This document shows positions 8,002 through 12,019 of a stretch of 12,019 nt of DNA, in pieces. The stretch covers positions 1 through 12,019 of the forward strand of contig VBLA01000153.1 in NCBI GenBank assembly GCA_005879245.1, in the 5' to 3' direction. The notes under the pieces were generated by a model. It saw nothing but the letters and a program-made list of their open reading frames with translations. It did not search any database and was not told the origin of the DNA. The translations under genes were made by a program, and so were the position numbers. Numbering within the stretch: the stretch's first letter is position 1; each line of letters opens with the position of its first letter. Origin of the DNA: Deltaproteobacteria bacterium (lineage in GTDB: Bacteria > Desulfobacterota > Binatia > DP-6).

Positions 8002-8052
8002 ACCCTGCCATTTTCCGGGAGTACGATATCCGGGGCGTCACGGCGGGTGAGC
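7998..8052 (+). pseudogene. Detached N-terminal piece of the phosphohexomutase gene
   Basis: Frame 7998 reads (CTG)NPAIFREYDIRGVTAGE, the characteristic first strand of phosphomannomutase/phosphoglucomutase; the arginine of YDIRG contacts substrate in the family. It overlaps the foldase stop as CTGA and has a GGAGG seven bases upstream. Homology stops at 8051 and resumes in the next frame at 8044-8050 as RVSVGRD. About 23-26 residues that normally lie between (first helix and turn) are absent. The frame itself runs on to 8777 but as unrelated arginine/proline-rich sequence. Read as the 5' end of the same gene, cut off by a deletion, natural or from assembly. Confidence 0.75.
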
Positions 8053-9285
8053 GTCGGCCGGGACTGCCGCCTCAGCTCGGATCGCTACGCCGCCGCCCTC
8101 ACCGAGGGTCTGGTGGCGACCGGGCTCACCGTCGTCGACCTCGGTATTTGCCCCACGCCCCTCATGTACTTCTCGCTTTTCCACTGGGGCCTCGAGGGGG
8201 GCATCCAGGTGACGGGGAGCCACAACCCCGCCGACTACAACGGCTTCAAGGTGTGCCTCGGTCAGGAGGCGCTCCACGGCGAGCAGATCCAGGAGCTGCG
8301 CCGACGGGTGGAGAGCGGTCGCGTCCGGTCCGGCGCGGGAGCCACGGAGAGCCGTCCCGTCGTGGCCCCCTACCAGGACTATCTCGGGCAGACCCTCGGC
8401 TCGCTCACCCGCCCGGTTTCCGTGGTCGTCGACGCCGGCAACGGCACGGCCGGCCCGGTGGCGCCGCTCATCTATCGCGGGCTCGGGGCGCGCGTCCGCG
8501 AGCTCTTCTGCGACATGGACGGGCGCTTCCCGAATCACCATCCCGACCCGACGGTGTCCGACAACATGCGCGACCTCGTTCGGGCCGTCACCGAGAGCGG
8601 CGCCGAGCTCGGCATCGCCTTCGACGGCGACGCCGACCGGATCGGGGTCGTGGACCCGCGCGGCCGAATCGTCTGGGGCGACGAGCTGCTCGTCATCTAT
8701 GGACGGGACGTGCTGGCGCGCAATCCCGGCGCCACGATCGTGTCCGAGGTGAAGTGCTCGCAACGTCTCTACGATGACTTGTCGCGCCACGGGGGGCACA
8801 CCATCATGTGGAAGGCGGGCCACTCGCTCTTGAAGGCGAAGATGCGCGAGACGGGGGCACTCCTCGGGGGCGAGATGAGCGGCCACATCTTCTTCAAGGA
8901 GCGGTACTTCGGCTACGACGACGCGATCTACGCCGGGGCCCGGCTGCTGGAGATCGTCGCGCGGACGGGGAAGACGGTGGATCAGCTCCTCGCGGATCTA
9001 CCCCCGGCGCACACGACGCCCGAGATTCGTGTCGACTGCCCGGACGCGCTCAAGTTCAAGGTGGCCGAGCGTGTCCGCGACCATTTCCGGGCGGCGGGGT
9101 GCGATCTGATCGACGTGGACGGCGTGCGCGTGCGCTTCGCGCAGGGCTGGGGGCTGCTGCGCGCTTCGAACACGCAACCCGTCCTGGTGATGCGCTTCGA
9201 GGCCGAGCCCCCCGAGCGGCTCGCGGAATACCAGCGCACCGTCGAGCAGGCGGTCGCGGCCGCCCGGAAGGAGCTCGGAGGGTGA
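8047..9285 (+). CDS. Phosphomannomutase/phosphoglucomutase (AlgC type), N-terminus displaced by a frameshift
   Basis: Interconverts hexose 6- and 1-phosphates (mannose and/or glucose), feeding GDP-mannose or UDP-glucose for polysaccharide and LPS synthesis in the cytoplasm. 412 residues in this frame; family members have about 450-460. Phosphoserine loop TGSHNP (catalytic S58), metal loop DGDADR (193-198), sugar-recognition GEMSGH (275-280) and phosphate-binding RASNT (372-376) are all intact, so domains 2-4 and most of domain 1 are complete. The GTG at 8047 is only the first available start after the junction and is unlikely to be the natural one; the true N-terminus is the piece at 7998. 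As read, the protein lacks YDIRG and the first helix. AlgC-type specificity is inferred from similarity around GHSL and FKER. GlmM is unlikely because its signature differs. Confidence 0.9.
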   Translation: MSVGRDCRLSSDRYAAALTEGLVATGLTVVDLGICPTPLMYFSLFHWGLEGGIQVTGSHNPADYNGFKVCLGQEALHGEQIQELRRRVESGRVRSGAGATESRPVVAPYQDYLGQTLGSLTRPVSVVVDAGNGTAGPVAPLIYRGLGARVRELFCDMDGRFPNHHPDPTVSDNMRDLVRAVTESGAELGIAFDGDADRIGVVDPRGRIVWGDELLVIYGRDVLARNPGATIVSEVKCSQRLYDDLSRHGGHTIMWKAGHSLLKAKMRETGALLGGEMSGHIFFKERYFGYDDAIYAGARLLEIVARTGKTVDQLLADLPPAHTTPEIRVDCPDALKFKVAERVRDHFRAAGCDLIDVDGVRVRFAQGWGLLRASNTQPVLVMRFEAEPPERLAEYQRTVEQAVAAARKELGG

Positions 9286-9304
9286 CGCGGGACGGCCGTC
9301 CGCG
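9286..9304 (+). other. GC-rich inverted repeat between the phosphohexomutase gene and uvrA
   Basis: The perfect palindrome GACGGCCGTC (9291-9300) extends to CGCG on both sides with one bulged G. No T-tract follows, so it is not a classical terminator. It lies directly after the phosphohexomutase stop in about 67 bases (9286-9352) with no recognisable coding sequence. It may be a weak hairpin or chance in GC-rich DNA. Confidence 0.25.
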
Positions 9305-9352
9305 GAAGCGGAGGCGCCGGCTCGCCCCCTCGGGCGGGTAGCCGCTCGTGCG

Positions 9353-10393
9353 GGCTCGGGGAAGTCGTCGCTCGCCTTCGACACCCTCTACGCGGAGGGC
9401 CAGCGCCGCTACGTCGAGTCGCTGTCGGCCTACGCGCGCCAGTTTCTCGAGCAGATGGAGAAGCCCGACTGCGACGCCATCGAGGGCCTCTCCCCCGCGA
9501 TTGCCATCGAGCAGAAGGGGACGGGGCGGAACCCCCGCTCGACCGTCGGCACGGTGACCGAGATCGCCGACTACCTCCGGCTCCTCTACGCGCGTGTCGG
9601 ACGCCCATTCTGCTTCGTGTGCGGACGGGAGATCGCGGCCCAGACCGTGCAGCAGGTGGTCGATCGTCTCACCGCCCTGCCGTCCGACACCCGGCTCTTT
9701 CTCTACGCGCCCGTGGTGCGCGACCGGAAGGGCGAGCATCGGCGCGAGCTCGACGAGCTGCGCCGCGGCGGCTTCGTGCGGGTGCGCGTCGACGGAACGG
9801 TGCGAGAGCTCACGGAAGACATCCCCCTCGGGCGCACCGCCCGGCACACGATCGAAGTCCTGGTCGACCGGCTCGTCGTCCGCCCGGGCGTCGACCGCCG
9901 ACTCGCCGACTCGCTGGCCGTCGCCTTCCGTCACGGAAGCGGCACGGTGCTGGTGGAGGCGAGCGAGCCCGGCGGAGTCGCCCCGCGCGCGCTCTTCTTC
10001 AGCGAGCGACACGCCTGCCCCGTCTGCGGGGTCTCCTATCCCGAGCTTTCCCCGCGCTTCTTCTCCTTCAACAGTCCGCACGGCGCGTGCCCCGCCTGCA
10101 GCGGGCTCGGAGTGCAGCGTCGCTTCGATCCGGGCCGCGTCGTGGCGCACCCGGACCAGCCGTTGCCCGCGGCGCTCGCATCCGGTGCGCTCCGCGCCCT
10201 GTCCGACCTGGAGACGACGATCCGCACGCTCGCTCGAGTTCGTGGAAGCGCGAGGGACGCGCCGGACGACCAGCCGTCGGCCGTTCGAGGGCATTCTCGC
10301 GCAGCTCGAGCGCCGTCAGCGCGATACCCGCTCGCTCTGGCTGCGCGAAGAGCTCGAGGGCCTGGTGGCCGACCGCCGATGCCCCACGTGTGA
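9353..10393 (+). CDS. uvrA: UvrA, N-terminal part (broken at both ends)
   Basis: First half of the excinuclease ABC damage-sensing ATPase. The frame enters at [21 protein letters not shown] (Walker A of NBD1) and continues with the UvrB-binding and signature regions: [36 protein letters not shown], the zinc pair ACPVCG and [11 protein letters not shown], and FDPGRVV. No start lies upstream in this frame. The first ATG is at 9455 (MEKPDC), and the usual VRGAR.HNL head of about 30 residues is missing. Similarity ends near 10235 (TLAR), then the frame continues as unrelated sequence to a stop at 10391-10393. About 29 residues that normally follow are absent, and the gene resumes in another frame at about 10233. 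I annotate the visible extent of this frame. A normal single uvrA is the evident original. Confidence 0.85.
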   Translation, partial: GSGKSSLAFDTLYAEGQRRYVESLSAYARQFLEQMEKPDCDAIEGLSPAIAIEQKGTGRNPRSTVGTVTEIADYLRLLYARVGRPFCFVCGREIAAQTVQQVVDRLTALPSDTRLFLYAPVVRDRKGEHRRELDELRRGGFVRVRVDGTVRELTEDIPLGRTARHTIEVLVDRLVVRPGVDRRLADSLAVAFRHGSGTVLVEASEPGGVAPRALFFSERHACPVCGVSYPELSPRFFSFNSPHGACPACSGLGVQRRFDPGRVVAHPDQPLPAALASGALRALSDLETTIRTLARVRGSARDAPDDQPSAVRGHSRAARAPSARYPLALAARRARGPGGRPPMPHV

Positions 10394-12019
10394 GGGGACA
10401 CGGCTCCGCCGCGAGGCGCGCTTCGTTCGGCTGGGCGGGAAGAGCATCGTGGAGGTCTCGGCGCTCCCGGTCGGTGCGGCCGCCAGCTTCTTTCAGGGCC
10501 TCGGATTTGCGCCCACGGAGGCCGAGATCGCGCGGCCCATCCTGAAGGAGGTCCATGCCCGGCTCGGCTTTCTCGTCGACGTCGGTCTCGACTATCTGTC
10601 GCTCGACCGCGGGGCGGCGACGCTGTCGGGCGGCGAGGGCCAGCGCATCCGACTCGCGACCCAGATCGGCTCGCGCCTGGTCGGCGTGCTTTACATTCTC
10701 GACGAGCCCTCGATCGGGCTCCACCAGCGAGACACGGCGCGCCTGCTCGGCACGCTTCGTGAGCTGCGGGATCTGGGCAACACGGTCGTCGTGGTCGAGC
10801 ACGACCGCGACACGATCCTCGCCGCCGACCACGTGATCGACATGGGGCCGGGGGCCGGGGTGCACGGCGGGCGAGTGGTGGCGGCCGGCTCACCGGCCGA
10901 CGTGATGCTCGACCCGGCGTCCCTGACCGGGCGGTATCTGGCCGGCCTGGAGCAGGTTCCCGTGCCGCCACAGCGTCGGCGTGGCAGCGGCTGGACGATC
11001 GGCGTCCGAGGAGCACGCGGGAACAACCTGAAGAGCCTCGACGTCGATATCCCCCTCGGCACGATGGCCTGCGTGACCGGCGTCTCGGGCTCGGGCAAGA
11101 GCACGCTCGTCATCGACACCCTCTACCGCGCACTCGCCCAGCGTCTCGGCGGCGGCCGGGAGGAGCCGGGGCCTCATGACGCGCTCGCCGGCTGGCAGAT
11201 GGTCGACAAGGTCATCGAGATCAGTCAGGCGCCGATCGGCCGGACCCCCCGTTCGAACCCTGCGACCTACACGGGCGCGTTCGGTCCGATCCGGGAGCTG
11301 TTTGCCCAGCTCCCCGAAGCCCGCACCCGCGGCTACGGGCCCGGGCGATTCTCGTTCAACGTGAAGGGGGGACGCTGCGAGGCGTGCGCGGGGGAGGGCA
11401 TGATCGCGATCGAAATGCATTTCCTGCCCGACATCTTCGTCACCTGCGACGTCTGCGGCGGGCGGCGCTACAATCGCGAGACGCTGGAAGTCCGCCTGAA
11501 GGGTCTCTCCATTGCCGACGTTCTCGCTCTGACGGTGGCCGAGGCGATCGACGTGCTGAGCCACGTCCCGCCCGTGCGCCAGCGGCTCGATGCCCTGCGC
11601 GAGGTCGGTCTCGACTACGTCCAGCTCGGACAGTCAGCGACGACGCTGTCGGGTGGCGAAGCGCAACGCGTGAAGCTGGCGCGCGAGCTCGCGCGACGCG
11701 CCACCGGGCGCACGCTCTACGTGCTCGACGAGCCGACGACCGGGCTTCATTTCGACGACGTGCGCCGCCTGCTCGGCGTGCTGGACCGGCTGGTGGATGC
11801 GGGGAATACGGTTCTCTTGATCGAGCACAATCTCGACGTCATCAAGTCGGCCGACTGCGTGATCGACCTGGGGCCGGAGGGTGGGGCGGAGGGAGGGGAG
11901 GTGGTCGTGATCGGGACGCCCGAGGAGGTGGCCGCCTGCGAACGATCCTTCACCGGCATGGCGCTCCGCACGGTGGTGGCGCCGTCGGTACAGAACGGCG
12001 GTTGTGAATCGGGAGCGCG
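10233..12019 (+). CDS. uvrA: UvrA, remaining part, running off the window
   Basis: About 595 codons open to the last base. Similarity begins at LEFVEARGT and [17 protein letters not shown]1 is completed by LSGGEGQR (10623-10646; many UvrA have A for the second G) and Walker [14 protein letters not shown] (10695 on). NBD2 follows: GVSGSGKST (11079-11105), [15 protein letters not shown], the zinc finger CEAC...CDVC (from about 11375), LSGGEAQR (11646-11669), [11 protein letters not shown] (11721 on) and IEHNLDVIK. The last residues (EEVAACERS...) are near the normal UvrA C-terminus, so only a short end is missing. In nucleotide excision repair UvrA2 loads UvrB; Mfd, encoded upstream, recruits it to stalled polymerase. 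All landmarks in this part are intact, so the break is confined to the junction near 10,235. Confidence 0.93.

Noticed and set aside
8036..8056. Programmed ribosomal frameshift in the phosphohexomutase
   Set aside because: No slippery heptamer, and a frameshift alone would not restore the 23-26 missing residues.
9286..9352. Rho-independent terminator before uvrA
   Set aside because: There is a GC-rich palindrome but no run of T after it, so only a generic inverted repeat can be claimed.
9056..10294. 412-codon minus-strand frame across the mutase/uvrA boundary
   Set aside because: Antisense shadow spanning two real genes; no motif.
11384..12007. 207-codon plus-strand frame near the right end
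   Set aside because: Overlaps the uvrA NBD2 coding frame, which carries the zinc finger, LSGGEAQR and Walker B; this frame is Arg/Gly-rich with no motifs.

Overview
The window is a dense, one-directional run of genes on the + strand of a high-GC Gram-negative bacterium. Non-ATG starts are common, overlaps are short, and there is a periplasmic foldase and secreted proteins. The secreted protein at 1693-2589 ends in a 'CGNG..DDGE.CD' cysteine-rich module of the kind common in Myxococcota and other former Deltaproteobacteria, including Binatota-like lineages. That placement is an inference, not a proof. No tRNA, rRNA, CRISPR, insertion sequence or phage gene was recognised.

Layout: aroK (shikimate kinase) and aroB (3-dehydroquinate synthase) form an aromatic-biosynthesis pair. 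Next come two exported proteins: an unrecognised protein with a 10-cysteine tail, and a DUF1573 protein. Then mfd (transcription-repair coupling factor), a SurA/PpiC-type periplasmic foldase that overlaps mfd by ATGA, an AlgC-type phosphomannomutase/phosphoglucomutase that overlaps the foldase by CTGA, and uvrA, which runs off the right edge. Mfd recruits UvrA to stalled RNA polymerase, so both ends of transcription-coupled repair lie within about 5 kb. The largest unannotated gap is only about 70 bases.

The most notable observation is a set of four short losses in otherwise well-conserved genes between about 6,350 and 10,245. (1) mfd lacks, in frame, about 32 residues that include helicase motif VI (the Q..GR.GR arginine-finger region). 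(2) The phosphohexomutase lacks about 25 residues after its YDIRG motif, with a frameshift, at an octamer (cgggtgag) readable in both frames. (3) uvrA lacks its first 30 or so codons, including the start and the head of Walker A. (4) uvrA has a second deletion plus frameshift in the middle of its first half. Genes to the left (aroK, aroB) and the rest of each broken gene look intact. This is either a set of assembly errors, which I think more likely because the losses are similar in size, clustered and in housekeeping genes, or real decay of the Mfd/UvrA pathway. Read mapping would decide. I found no convincing new defence, mobile or regulatory system.
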